NCBI GenBank assembly: GCA_037385045.1
Contig: JARRNJ010000050.1
Coordinates: forward strand, 1 to 18,232
Source of the DNA: JARRNJ01 sp037385045
GTDB taxonomy: Bacteria > Pseudomonadota > Gammaproteobacteria > JASBUN01
DNA length: 18,232 bases
Direction of reading: 5' to 3'
The notes beneath the pieces are model-generated. The model worked only from the letters and a program-made list of their open reading frames with translations, made no database searches and was not told the DNA's origin. Shown piece after piece: positions 6,370 through 13,808 of this stretch. The position numbers and the translations under genes were made by a program. How positions within the stretch are numbered: the first letter of the stretch is position 1; each line of letters opens with the position of its first letter.

Positions 6370-7445
6370 ACGCGCACCTGCTGGTGGCGGTGTCCGGGCA
6401 CGGCTACGGGCACGTGGCGCAGGTGGCGCCGGTGGTCAATGCGCTGGCGCAAATGACCCCGGGCCTGCGCCTGACGGTCTATTCCGCCGCTCCCGAATAC
6501 ATCCTGCACAACCGCTTTCGCGTGCCGTTCCGCCAAGTGCGCCGCGAACCGGACGTGGGCGCGGTGATGGATTCGGCGCTGGCAGTCAATGTGGAACGCA
6601 CGGCGGCCGCCTATGCCGCGTTTCACCGCCATTGGGATGCCTCGGTGCAGGAGGAGGCGGCACGCCTGCGAATGCTGGCGCCGGACCTGGTGCTGGCCGA
6701 TGTTCCGTACCGGGTGTTGGCGGCCGCGGCGCGCGCGGCCATACCGGCGCTCGCGTTGTGCTCCCTGAACTGGGCGGACATCTACCGGCACTATTGCGGC
6801 GCCGTGGCCGGCGCCGACGCCATCCACCGGCAGATCGTGGACGCCTACGACGATGCCGAGCAGTTCCTGTGCCCCGAGCCATCCATGCCCATGCCCGGAA
6901 TCCGCAACCGCCGTCCGGTCGCGCCCATCGCCTGGCCGGCGGCCGACGGCGCTCGCCGGCGTTTGCGTGAGCGTTTGGGACGCTATGGCGACCGGCACTT
7001 GGTGCTGGTGACCCTGGGCGGCATCGAAACCGCCAACCCCATGTCCGCTTGGCAGGAGGACCCGGACATTTGTTATCTGGTTCCTCGGGCGTGGGAGGTG
7101 CAACGCCCGGGGTTCGTGGCCGTGGAGAACGTGGACCTGCAGTTCTCCGATGTCTTGGCGGGCTGCGACGCGGTGGTGACCAAGCCGGGTTACAACACCA
7201 TGGTCGAAGCGGCCTGCGCGGGGGTGCCGGTGCTGTACGTGCCCCGCGCCGACTGGCCGGAGGCGCCGTGGCTGGTACGCTGGCTGGAATGTCACGGCCG
7301 GTGCCGCGCCATTGACGAGGAAGTGTTGGACCGCGGCGGTATCGGGCCGCAGCTGGTGTCCCTGCTGCAGCAGCCGGCGTCTGCGCCGCCGATCGCCGAC
7401 GGTGCACGCCAGGGGGCGGCGATATTGGCCGAGTACCTGGCGTGA
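6366..7445 (+). CDS. GT-B glycosyltransferase-like protein (MurG/L-arabinokinase N-domain type)
   Basis: This 359-residue protein looks like a two-domain GT-B glycosyltransferase. The N-terminal glycine motif VSGHGYGHVAQ (residues 9-19) and the stretch around ALCSLNWADIYRHYCG recall the N-terminal domain of plant L-arabinokinases, by memory of the family. The C-terminal nucleotide-sugar motif is VVTKPGYNTMVEAACAGVPVLYVPRADWPE (about 270-300). There are no membrane segments, so it is probably cytoplasmic. The GTG at 6366 overlaps the preceding TGA (GTGA), implying translational coupling; the frame is open upstream to a TTG at 6300 inside the amidohydrolase gene. Donor and acceptor are unknown. 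With the ligase and amidohydrolase it forms a plausible three-gene pathway. A cell-wall role is the alternative, given amgK-murU next door. Confidence 0.75.
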   Translation: MNAHLLVAVSGHGYGHVAQVAPVVNALAQMTPGLRLTVYSAAPEYILHNRFRVPFRQVRREPDVGAVMDSALAVNVERTAAAYAAFHRHWDASVQEEAARLRMLAPDLVLADVPYRVLAAAARAAIPALALCSLNWADIYRHYCGAVAGADAIHRQIVDAYDDAEQFLCPEPSMPMPGIRNRRPVAPIAWPAADGARRRLRERLGRYGDRHLVLVTLGGIETANPMSAWQEDPDICYLVPRAWEVQRPGFVAVENVDLQFSDVLAGCDAVVTKPGYNTMVEAACAGVPVLYVPRADWPEAPWLVRWLECHGRCRAIDEEVLDRGGIGPQLVSLLQQPASAPPIADGARQGAAILAEYLA

Positions 7446-7450
7446 TTCTC

Positions 7451-7485
7451 AGCCAGTAGCCAGTGGCGAGCGGCGAGCGGCGAGG
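7451..7485. repeat. Tandem heptamer repeats in convergent intergenic region
   Basis: Five consecutive 7-bp words lie in a row: AGCCAGT twice (7451-7464), GGCGAGC twice (7465-7478) and GGCGAGG (7479-7485). They sit between two genes that converge, the glycosyltransferase-like gene and lipA. The words resemble low-complexity intergenic repeats I have seen in other gammaproteobacteria, but I cannot name a family. Confidence 0.8.
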
Positions 7486-7529
7486 ATGACAGTTGCGGTC
7501 TCGCTACCCGTTACCAGCAACTCGCCGCT
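7476..7529. terminator. Long imperfect hairpin between converging genes, possible bidirectional terminator
   Basis: AGCGGCGA (7476-7483) and GTTGC (7492-7496) pair with GCAAC (7517-7521) and TCGCCGCT (7522-7529). This gives a 13-bp interrupted stem with an 8-base bulge and a 20-base loop. The right arm abuts the lipA stop codon. The position suits transcription termination from both sides, but neither strand has a clear T-run, so a classical intrinsic terminator is not shown. Confidence 0.4.
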
Positions 7530-8498
7530 TCAGACCACGCCGGCCGCCTGCAGGTCGGCGTGGTAGGAGGAGCGCACCATGGGGCCGCTGGCCACATGGG
7601 AGAAGCCCATGCGATGACCGATGTCGGCGAGGCGATCGAATTCCTCGGGGCTGACGAAGCGGTCCACCGGCAGGTGATGCAGGCTCGGCTGCAGGTACTG
7701 GCCCAGGGTGAGCATGTCGCAGCCGTGGGCGCGCAGGTCGCGCATCACCGCTTGCACCTCGTCCAGGGTTTCCCCGAGCCCCAGCATCAGGCCGGACTTG
7801 GTGGGCAGGTCGGGGTTTTCCTGTTTGAAGCGCTGCAGCAACTGCAGCGACCATTGGTAATCGGCACCGGGCCGCGCCTTGCGGTAGAGTCGCGGTACGG
7901 TCTCGAGGTTATGGTTGAAGACGTCGGGCGGCGCGTCGTGCAGCCGCTGCAACGCCAGGTCCATGCGCCCGCGGAAATCCGGCACCAGGATCTCCACTTT
8001 GATGCCGGGGTTGTATGCCCGGACTTTGTCGATGCAGGAGGCGAAATGCCCGGCGCCGCCGTCGCGCAGGTCGTCCCGGTCCACCGAAGTCACGACCACA
8101 TAGCGCAAACCCATGGCTTGAATGGTGCGCCCGAGATTCTCCGGTTCGTCGGGGTCCAGCGGCAGCGGCTTGCCGTGGGCGACGTCGCAGAAGGGGCAGC
8201 GGCGGGTGCAGATGTCGCCCATGATCATGAAGGTGGCCGTACCGTGGCCGAAGCACTCGCCGATGTTGGGGCAGGAGGCCTCTTCGCAGACGGTGTAGAG
8301 GCGATGTTCCCGCAGCACCTTCTTCAGCCGCAGCACTTCGGGATGGCCGGGCGACTTGGCCCGGATCCAGCTCGGTTTGCGCACCGGCCGGGTGGTGGTC
8401 TCGACTTTTACGGGGATGCGGGCCACCTTGTCGGCGCCGCGCTGATGGGTGCCGGGGCTGACGCGGTTGGAAGTCGACGGTTGCTTCGGGGCTGCCAT
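7530..8498 (-). CDS. lipA: Lipoyl synthase LipA
   Basis: LipA is a radical-SAM enzyme that inserts two sulfurs into protein-bound octanoyl groups to make lipoyl cofactors of pyruvate and 2-oxoglutarate dehydrogenases and the glycine cleavage system. The 322-residue protein shows both iron-sulfur clusters. The auxiliary cluster motif is CEEASCPNIGEC (Cys71, Cys76, Cys82), and the radical-SAM CxxxCxxC is CTRRCPFC (Cys97, Cys101, Cys104). The conserved C-terminal RSSYHA begins at Arg309 and carries the serine that ligates the auxiliary cluster. The ATG at 8498 is preceded by AAGG at a good distance. It follows lipB by 52 bases, the usual order lipB-lipA. Nothing is missing or unusual in the protein. 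Confidence 0.97.
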   Translation of the reverse strand: MAAPKQPSTSNRVSPGTHQRGADKVARIPVKVETTTRPVRKPSWIRAKSPGHPEVLRLKKVLREHRLYTVCEEASCPNIGECFGHGTATFMIMGDICTRRCPFCDVAHGKPLPLDPDEPENLGRTIQAMGLRYVVVTSVDRDDLRDGGAGHFASCIDKVRAYNPGIKVEILVPDFRGRMDLALQRLHDAPPDVFNHNLETVPRLYRKARPGADYQWSLQLLQRFKQENPDLPTKSGLMLGLGETLDEVQAVMRDLRAHGCDMLTLGQYLQPSLHHLPVDRFVSPEEFDRLADIGHRMGFSHVASGPMVRSSYHADLQAAGVV

Positions 8499-8550
8499 GA
8501 TGATGTGCCTTGTTGTCTGCGATGGGCGCCCGCGCGGTTGCGCATCGGCG

Positions 8551-9243
8551 TCAGGATTTTTGCTGCAGGCGGTAATCGAGTCGTGCGGCCAGGTGACCGG
8601 CCAGGGCGTCGGCCACGTGGTTGCAGTCGTCCGGGCCGCCCAGGGCGCTCAATTGCGTCACCTGCATGCCGGCGTAGCCGCAGGGATTGATGCCTGAGAA
8701 TGGCGCCAGGTCCATGGCGACGTTGAGCGCCAGTCCATGGTAACAGCAGCCGTGGCGCACCCGAAGCCCCAATGCGGCGATCTTGGCGCCGTCCACATAC
8801 ACGCCGGGCGCGTCGCGGCGGGCCTGGGCGGCGATGCCATAGCCGCCGAGCAGGTCAATCACCGACTGCTCGATGAGACTGACCAGGTCGCGCACGCCCA
8901 GGCGGCGGCGCTGCAGGTCCAGCAGCAGGTAGGCCACCACCTGCCCCGGGCCGTGATACGTGACCTGACCGCCGCGGTCGACCCGCAACACCGGAATGTC
9001 GCCCGGCGCCAGCAGGTGGTCCAGCTTGCCGTTCAGCCCCAGGGTGTAGATCCGGGGATGCTCGACCAGCCACAGTTGATCGGCGTCGTCCGGCTGACGC
9101 GCCGCAGTGTATGCCTGCATGTCGCGCCACACCGGTTCGTACTCCCGGTGTCCGAGACGGCGCAGCTGCAGCGCAGCCTGATGCGTCGACGGCGCGGGTT
9201 CGGGCACTCGTTCGTGGGCGTTCATGCGTGCGGGCGCGCTCAC
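8551..9243 (-). CDS. lipB: Octanoyltransferase LipB
   Basis: LipB moves octanoate from acyl carrier protein to a lysine of the lipoyl domains, producing the substrate for LipA. The 230-residue protein carries RGGQVTYHGPGQ (residues 90-101), the catalytic lysine in GAKIAALGLRVRHG (Lys154), YHGLALNV, and the acyl-thioester cysteine in INPCGYAGM (Cys188). The GTG at 9243 overlaps the ybeD stop (GTGA), favouring coupled translation. An ATG at 9225 is an alternative that would remove six poorly conserved residues. The vicinal Cys-Cys in RHGCCYHG is a small local feature. Confidence 0.96.
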   Translation of the reverse strand: MSAPARMNAHERVPEPAPSTHQAALQLRRLGHREYEPVWRDMQAYTAARQPDDADQLWLVEHPRIYTLGLNGKLDHLLAPGDIPVLRVDRGGQVTYHGPGQVVAYLLLDLQRRRLGVRDLVSLIEQSVIDLLGGYGIAAQARRDAPGVYVDGAKIAALGLRVRHGCCYHGLALNVAMDLAPFSGINPCGYAGMQVTQLSALGGPDDCNHVADALAGHLAARLDYRLQQKS

Positions 9244-9509
9244 AGCGCCATCAGCACGCGGCTGCAGGCGGTCAACTCGCGATACAGGTTATCGAGCTGG
9301 GCGCGACTGGTGGCGTTGATGGTGACGGTCACGGAAACGTACTTGCCGCCGCCGCTCGCGCGCGTGCGCAAGTCGTCGCGTGCCACGTCCGGTGCGTGGC
9401 GGCGCGCGATGGCTGCCACCAGGTCTTCGAAATCCGGATCGGCCAGCCCCATGGCCTTGACGGGAAACCTGCAAGGAAACGTGAGTGCGGAGTCCTGATT
9501 GCTGTTCAT
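9240..9509 (-). CDS. ybeD: YbeD/DUF493 family protein
   Basis: This is a small 89-residue protein of the YbeD (DUF493) family, found between dacA/dat and lipB in many gammaproteobacteria. The E. coli member has an ACT-like ferredoxin fold and its biochemical role is not settled. Recognisable parts are FPCRFPVKAMG near the N-terminus, DFEDLVAAIARRHAPD, the strand KYVSVTVTINATSRAQLDNLYREL and the terminal VLMAL. The ATG at 9509 has no strong ribosome site. The stop overlaps the lipB start by four bases. A candidate promoter lies just upstream. Confidence 0.92.
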   Translation of the reverse strand: MNSNQDSALTFPCRFPVKAMGLADPDFEDLVAAIARRHAPDVARDDLRTRASGGGKYVSVTVTINATSRAQLDNLYRELTACSRVLMAL

Positions 9510-9544
9510 GCAGGAACGGCGTACCTCTGTGCTACGGACCCAGA

Positions 9545-9574
9545 ATTGTACTCGATTCCGCCGTATCCCCCCAA
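9545..9574 (-). promoter_or_regulatory. Candidate sigma-70 promoter for ybeD-lipB-lipA
   Basis: On the minus strand TTGGGG (9574-9569) and TACAAT (9550-9545) are 18 bases apart; the -10 box matches the consensus at five of six positions. It lies in the 85-base gap between dat and ybeD and would start transcription about 30 bases before the ybeD ATG. This would allow lipoate genes to be expressed separately from the cell-wall genes. Confidence 0.4.
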
Positions 9575-9594
9575 TACCCGTTAGTAACCCTTTG

Positions 9595-10476
9595 TTAATC
9601 AGGTATTTGCGGTTGATCGTCCGCGGCCCGGGACAGGGTCTGCTTGTAATCCTGGTAAATGGCGTGCATTCGTGCCCACACCGGCCCCGGGGTGCCGTCG
9701 CCGACCGGCTTGCCGTCCAGAGTGGTGACCGGAAGGATCTCCCGGGTCGAACTGCTGACCCAGACCTCCCGGGCCGAGCGCAGCGCCTGCTCGGGAATGG
9801 CCTGCTCGCGCCAGGGGATATCGTGAGCCTGGGCCAGTTCGAGGATCAGGTCGCGGGTGATGCCCGGCAGCAGATGGGCACTCTTGGGCGGGGTGATCAA
9901 TGTTCCGTCGGCGACGATGAACAGGTTGCTGGCCGCGCCTTCGGTGGCTTCTCCGTCCCGGATGAGAATGGCTTCGGCGGCACCGGCGTCGACGGCTTCC
10001 TGGCGCAGCAGCACGTTGGGCAGCAGGGTGATGGCCTTGATGTCGCAATGCTGCCAGCGGGTGTCGGCGCGGGTTACCGCCGCCACGCCAGCGCTGAGGA
10101 GGTGTTCCTCGGGCGGCGCCAGCGGCGTGCTCATCATGAACACCGTTGGAGTGATGGGGTGGGGAAACGCATGGTCACGCTTGACGGCTACGCCGCGGGT
10201 GACCTGAAGATAGACCGACTGGTCGCCGCCGCCGTGATGCCGAATCAACTCGTCCAGCGCCTGCGCCCACCGGTTTTCATCCAGGGGATTGGGAATGCGG
10301 ACGCCGTCGAGGCTGTGTTGCAGCCGCGCCAGGTGCTGCGCCAGCCGAAACGGGCGCCCGCCGTATACCGGGATCACTTCGTAGACGCCGTCGCCGAGCA
10401 GAAAGCCCCGGTCCAGTACCGGCACGCAGGCTTGGTCCAGCGGCACGAAGTCACCGTTGAGATAAACACTCGACAT
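9595..10476 (-). CDS. dat: D-amino-acid transaminase
   Basis: This PLP enzyme of fold type IV moves amino groups between D-alanine and 2-oxo acids, giving D-glutamate or D-alanine for peptidoglycan. The 293-residue protein has VYLNGDFVPLDQACVPVLDRGFLLGDGVYEVIPVYGG at the N-terminus, the PLP lysine in DIKAITLLPNVL (Lys147) and the cofactor-binding Glu179 in EATEGAASNLF. The VKRDHAFP stretch gives the Arg-x-His pair (Arg100, His102) associated with D-amino-acid aminotransferases rather than the branched-chain L enzymes. The ATG at 10476 has GTGGA upstream. It sits 53 bases after dacA, the usual neighbour. Aminodeoxychorismate lyase is the alternative and is less likely given the RxH motif and context. 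Confidence 0.9.
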   Translation of the reverse strand: MSSVYLNGDFVPLDQACVPVLDRGFLLGDGVYEVIPVYGGRPFRLAQHLARLQHSLDGVRIPNPLDENRWAQALDELIRHHGGGDQSVYLQVTRGVAVKRDHAFPHPITPTVFMMSTPLAPPEEHLLSAGVAAVTRADTRWQHCDIKAITLLPNVLLRQEAVDAGAAEAILIRDGEATEGAASNLFIVADGTLITPPKSAHLLPGITRDLILELAQAHDIPWREQAIPEQALRSAREVWVSSSTREILPVTTLDGKPVGDGTPGPVWARMHAIYQDYKQTLSRAADDQPQIPD

Positions 10477-10529
10477 GGGTTATTCCACTTCTTCGCGATC
10501 CGGCCCCGGTCCCGATGGCGTGCGAACCG

Positions 10530-11699
10530 TTATTGGAACCACAGGCGTACGCTGTCGCTGAGACGCCGCCACCAGCCGCCCACGGGCACGGCGCGCAACG
10601 CCACCAGCGGCCGTTCCGCCAGCACCTTGCCGTTCAGGGACACGTTGAGCGTGCCGAGTTTCTCGTCCTTTTGTGTCGGCGCGATGACTTCTGATTTGAA
10701 ATTCACCGACGCCTTCAGCTTGCCGTATTGACCCCGCGGATAGGTGATGTACAGGTTGCGGCTGACGCCCAGCGGCACGCTTTCCGACGCACCCTTCCAG
10801 ACCCGCACCTGCTTCAGCGGTTTGTCGGCGGCAAACAGTTTCCGCGTCTCGAAGAAGCGGAAGCCGTAGTTGAGCAGGGCCTCGCTGCTGGTGGCGCGCG
10901 CGTCTTCGCTGCGGTCGTGCAGCACCACCGAGATCAGGCGCATGTTGTTGCGCTTGGCCGAGGCCACCAGGCAAAACCCGGCTGAATCGGTGTGGCCGGT
11001 CTTGACCCCGTCGACGCTGCTGTCGCGCCACAGCAGCAGATTGCGATTGCGCTGGGTGATGTGGTTGTAGGTGAACTGCTTCTCGGAATAATACTTGTAG
11101 AATTCCGGAAAATCGCGAATCAGCGCCCGCGTCAGTCGCGCCAGATCGCGCGCCGTGCTGTAGTGCTGCGGGTTGGGAAGACCGGTGGCGTTGGCAAAGT
11201 GGGTGTGGGTGAGGCCCAGTTGCCTGGCACGCTGGTTCATCATGGCAACGAAGGTCTGCTCGCTGCCGGCGATCTGCTCGGCCAGTGCCACCGCCGCGTC
11301 GTTGCCCGACTGCACGATCAGGCCCTGGATCAGCGTATTGACCGGCACCTTGGTGCCAACCTCAAGAAAGGTCCGGGAACCGGGCATCTGCCAGGCCTTT
11401 TTGCTGATGCGCACCATGTCATCGAGCTTCAGCCGTCCGGCTTCAACTTCCTGGAATACCACGTAGGCGGTCATCAGCTTGGTCAGGCTGGCCGGCTCCA
11501 TGCGTTTGTCAGCGTCCTTTTCAGCCAGCACCGCGCCGCTGTGGTAGTCCATGACGATGTAGCCGCCCGCACTGACCGGCGGTGGTGCAGGCACCGGCGC
11601 CAGCGCCGGTTGCGGTGCCGACGCTGCCGCTGCGGGCTGTAGAAGGGCGAATATCAGAGTGGCGATCAAGATGAATGCTGCGGAAAGGGACTCTTTCAT
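10530..11699 (-). CDS. dacA: D-alanyl-D-alanine carboxypeptidase (PBP5 type)
   Basis: A periplasmic low-molecular-weight penicillin-binding protein that removes the terminal D-alanine from peptidoglycan stem pentapeptides. The 389-residue protein has a signal peptide (residues 1 to about 26), a short Pro/Ala linker, then the catalytic triad of motifs: SLTK (Ser71, Lys74), SGN (131-133) and KTG (233-235). The C-terminal beta domain (about 270-370) is followed by an amphipathic tail, GGWWRRLSDSVRLWFQ, that probably anchors it to the inner membrane. The ATG at 11699 starts the signal peptide; an AGGAG lies too far upstream to be ideal. The gap of 155 bases from rlpA contains a possible promoter. 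Confidence 0.95.
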   Translation of the reverse strand: MKESLSAAFILIATLIFALLQPAAAASAPQPALAPVPAPPPVSAGGYIVMDYHSGAVLAEKDADKRMEPASLTKLMTAYVVFQEVEAGRLKLDDMVRISKKAWQMPGSRTFLEVGTKVPVNTLIQGLIVQSGNDAAVALAEQIAGSEQTFVAMMNQRARQLGLTHTHFANATGLPNPQHYSTARDLARLTRALIRDFPEFYKYYSEKQFTYNHITQRNRNLLLWRDSSVDGVKTGHTDSAGFCLVASAKRNNMRLISVVLHDRSEDARATSSEALLNYGFRFFETRKLFAADKPLKQVRVWKGASESVPLGVSRNLYITYPRGQYGKLKASVNFKSEVIAPTQKDEKLGTLNVSLNGKVLAERPLVALRAVPVGGWWRRLSDSVRLWFQ

Positions 11700-11807
11700 G
11701 GCGGTGCGCGACGCTCTCCTGGGGCGGGTTAAGTGCGATCAGGTGATCGGGCCTGCAACAGATTACCGCTGGCGCCGTGACGGATTACTGAATCGGCGGC
11801 CGCGGGC

Positions 11808-11813
11808 ATTGTA
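11808..11813 (-). promoter_or_regulatory. Possible -10 box upstream of dacA
   Basis: TACAAT on the minus strand (11813-11808) lies about 110 bases before the dacA start in the rlpA-dacA gap. No good -35 hexamer is seen 16-18 bases further upstream, so this is only suggestive. Confidence 0.22.
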
Positions 11814-11854
11814 ACGCGGTTACCCGGTGATGAGTAGTCGCGTCCGGCCGCCGC

Positions 11855-12727
11855 TCAGTCGACGACGATGCGGGTATCCCTGAGGCCGCGGCGTGCGAGT
11901 GCGTCGCTGAGGCGGTCGGCTTCGTCGACATTGGCCAATGGCCCGATGCGTACGCGATAGATCGTTCGCTGCTTGCTCACGCCGCGCTGGATCTGTACGC
12001 GCGCAAGCGGCATGCGCTCCAGGCGCTGGTACAGGCGTTCGGCATTCATGCGATCGATGAACGCACCTACCTGCACGTACAGGTGCACGCGATGCGCAGG
12101 CGGGTGCAACGCCGCCGGCGTGGCCGACGCCTGGCGCGGATGACGCGGATCGATGGCGCGTACCTCCACCGGTGCGGTGCCGGTGGCGACGACGCCGAGT
12201 TTCCTGGCGGCGGCATAGGAAAGATCGATGAGCCGGTTCTTCACGAACGGACCGCGGTCGTTGACCTTCACCACCACGCTGCGCCCGTTGTCCAGGTTGG
12301 TGACCCGCACGAACGTCGGCAGCGGCAAGGTGCGATGAGCCGCTGTCATGGCATACATGTTGTAGGGTTCGCCGCTGGAGGTGGTGCGGCCGTGGAATTT
12401 GGTGCCGTACCACGAGGCAATGCCCCGTGCCACGTAGCCGCGGCTGGTCTGGCGCACGTGATAAACGTGGCCGTTGACCTCGTAGGTTGGAGAGTTGCCG
12501 TAGCGGCTGCGCGGCTCGACCCGCGGTACGGCGTCCGGAATCCTGCTGACATCGACGGACCCGGACGGTGCGCCGTCCTGGCGCTCCAATACCGACATGG
12601 AACTGCATGAACACAGCAGCGGCAGGACCAGCAGCCACCAGCCGCGGCGGGCCGCCGCCGCGGCACATTGCGGCGGCGTCGGCCGGGCCCGTATCGCACG
12701 GTATTCAGTTGTGTGCCGCGGCTTCAT
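11855..12727 (-). CDS. rlpA: Septal ring lytic transglycosylase RlpA
   Basis: RlpA is an outer-membrane lipoprotein that, in Pseudomonas, cleaves denuded glycan strands at the septum and during daughter-cell separation. The 290-residue protein has a lipoprotein signal with LCSC, so Cys41 is the probable lipidated residue. The double-psi beta barrel follows (RGIASWYGTKFHGRTTSSGEPYNM through VVVKVNDRGPF), with the expected Glu, His (TAAHRTLP) and Asp. A Pro-rich spacer leads to a C-terminal SPOR domain (VHLYVQVGAFIDRMNAERLYQRLE to the end) that binds denuded peptidoglycan. The ATG at 12727 overlaps the end of mltB by 23 bases and is preceded by AAGGCGGAG. The frame is open upstream but those residues are not homologous. 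Confidence 0.94.
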   Translation of the reverse strand: MKPRHTTEYRAIRARPTPPQCAAAAARRGWWLLVLPLLCSCSSMSVLERQDGAPSGSVDVSRIPDAVPRVEPRSRYGNSPTYEVNGHVYHVRQTSRGYVARGIASWYGTKFHGRTTSSGEPYNMYAMTAAHRTLPLPTFVRVTNLDNGRSVVVKVNDRGPFVKNRLIDLSYAAARKLGVVATGTAPVEVRAIDPRHPRQASATPAALHPPAHRVHLYVQVGAFIDRMNAERLYQRLERMPLARVQIQRGVSKQRTIYRVRIGPLANVDEADRLSDALARRGLRDTRIVVD

Positions 12728-13760
12728 GCTCCGCCTTGCTCGCCAAGCGCCGGCCGCGTTCGGCCTCGATCGCGTTGGCCAGCTGGTAGACCGCCATCGC
12801 GTACAGCGGGCTGTGGTTGTAGCGCGTGATGACATAGAAATTGTGCAGTCCCAGCCAGTGCTCGGCGCCGTTGCGGGCCTCCAGGGTGATGAACGCCACG
12901 GGTTGCTTTGCCGGGAGATCGGTCGCGCCGCTGACCCCGTATCGCCGCACTTGCGCTACGGTAAATTGTGGCTTCAGGTCGCCGTTGTCCAACGCCTTGT
13001 ATTGGTTGCCGGCCACCTCAATGCGCCGTGCGACAGGTTCGCCCGCCTGCCAGCCGTGCTCATGGAAGTAATTGGCAACGCTGCCGATCATGTCGGCATA
13101 GCTGTTCCACAGGTCGCGCTTGCCGTCATGGTCGAAATCCACCGCGTAGTGGCGGTAGCTGCTGGAGATGAACTGCGGGCCGCCCATGGCGCCGGCGTAA
13201 GAGCCGTTCAGCGACAGCGGATCGACGCCTTCCTCCTTGGTCAGCAACAGGAACTGTTCCAGTTCCTGGCGGAAGAAGGTGGAGCGCTTCGGGTAGTCAA
13301 AGGCGAGCGTGGTGAGCGCATCGAGCACGCGGTATTTGCCCTTGTAAGTCCCGAAGCGGGTCTCGACGCCGATGATGGCGACCACAATCTTGGCCGGGAC
13401 GCCATAGACGTGTTCGGCGCGCGCGAGGTCATCGGCGTGCTGGTCCCAGAAGCGCACCCCCGCCGCGATGCGCGAGGGAGTGAGGAAGATGGGGCGGTAC
13501 TCGTACCACGGCTTGGCTTCGGCCGGGCTCGATATGGCGCGGATGATGTCGGGACGCAACGTCGCCTGATCGAACAGGTGCGTCAATGCGGCCTCGCTGA
13601 AGCCGTGCTTGACCACCATTTCATGAATGAATGCGCGCACGTCGGCGCGTTCAGCCAGTTCCTGGGTCGAGGCGTGGGACGCGACGGGAAGCGCAGCCGC
13701 CAGCGCCAGCATGGCGGCGCAGAGCCGGTATAGCCGCGGCAGCCAATGCATGTACCTCAT
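12705..13760 (-). CDS. mltB: Membrane-bound lytic murein transglycosylase B
   Basis: MltB (GH103) cleaves the MurNAc-GlcNAc bond with formation of anhydroMurNAc, the sugar whose recycled form feeds AmgK-MurU elsewhere in this window. The 351-residue protein has an N-terminal signal (LCAAMLALAAALPVASHA). There is no clear lipobox, so it may be a soluble periplasmic form. The catalytic glutamate is in VAIIGVETRFGTYKG (Glu133). Other family blocks are SYAGAMGGPQFISSSYRHYAVDFD, GKRDLWNSYADMIGSVANYF and HNFYVITRYN near the C-terminus. The ATG at 13760 has GGAG six bases before it; a GTG at 13763 and an ATG at 13751 are alternatives. It lies 48 bases after rodA and overlaps rlpA. Confidence 0.94.
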   Translation of the reverse strand: MRYMHWLPRLYRLCAAMLALAAALPVASHASTQELAERADVRAFIHEMVVKHGFSEAALTHLFDQATLRPDIIRAISSPAEAKPWYEYRPIFLTPSRIAAGVRFWDQHADDLARAEHVYGVPAKIVVAIIGVETRFGTYKGKYRVLDALTTLAFDYPKRSTFFRQELEQFLLLTKEEGVDPLSLNGSYAGAMGGPQFISSSYRHYAVDFDHDGKRDLWNSYADMIGSVANYFHEHGWQAGEPVARRIEVAGNQYKALDNGDLKPQFTVAQVRRYGVSGATDLPAKQPVAFITLEARNGAEHWLGLHNFYVITRYNHSPLYAMAVYQLANAIEAERGRRLASKAEHEAAAHN

Positions 13761-13808
13761 CACCCTCTCCTGGACCGTCTCGTTGTTGGGGGTCGACGCG
13801 CTATCGTG

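Noticed and set aside
7560..8690. 376-codon plus-strand frame
   Set aside because: Antisense to lipA and lipB, both with complete catalytic motifs.
9499..10731. 410-codon plus-strand frame
   Set aside because: Antisense to dat and the end of dacA; no recognisable motif.
12597..13733. 378-codon plus-strand frame
   Set aside because: Antisense to mltB and the start of rlpA; no recognisable motif.
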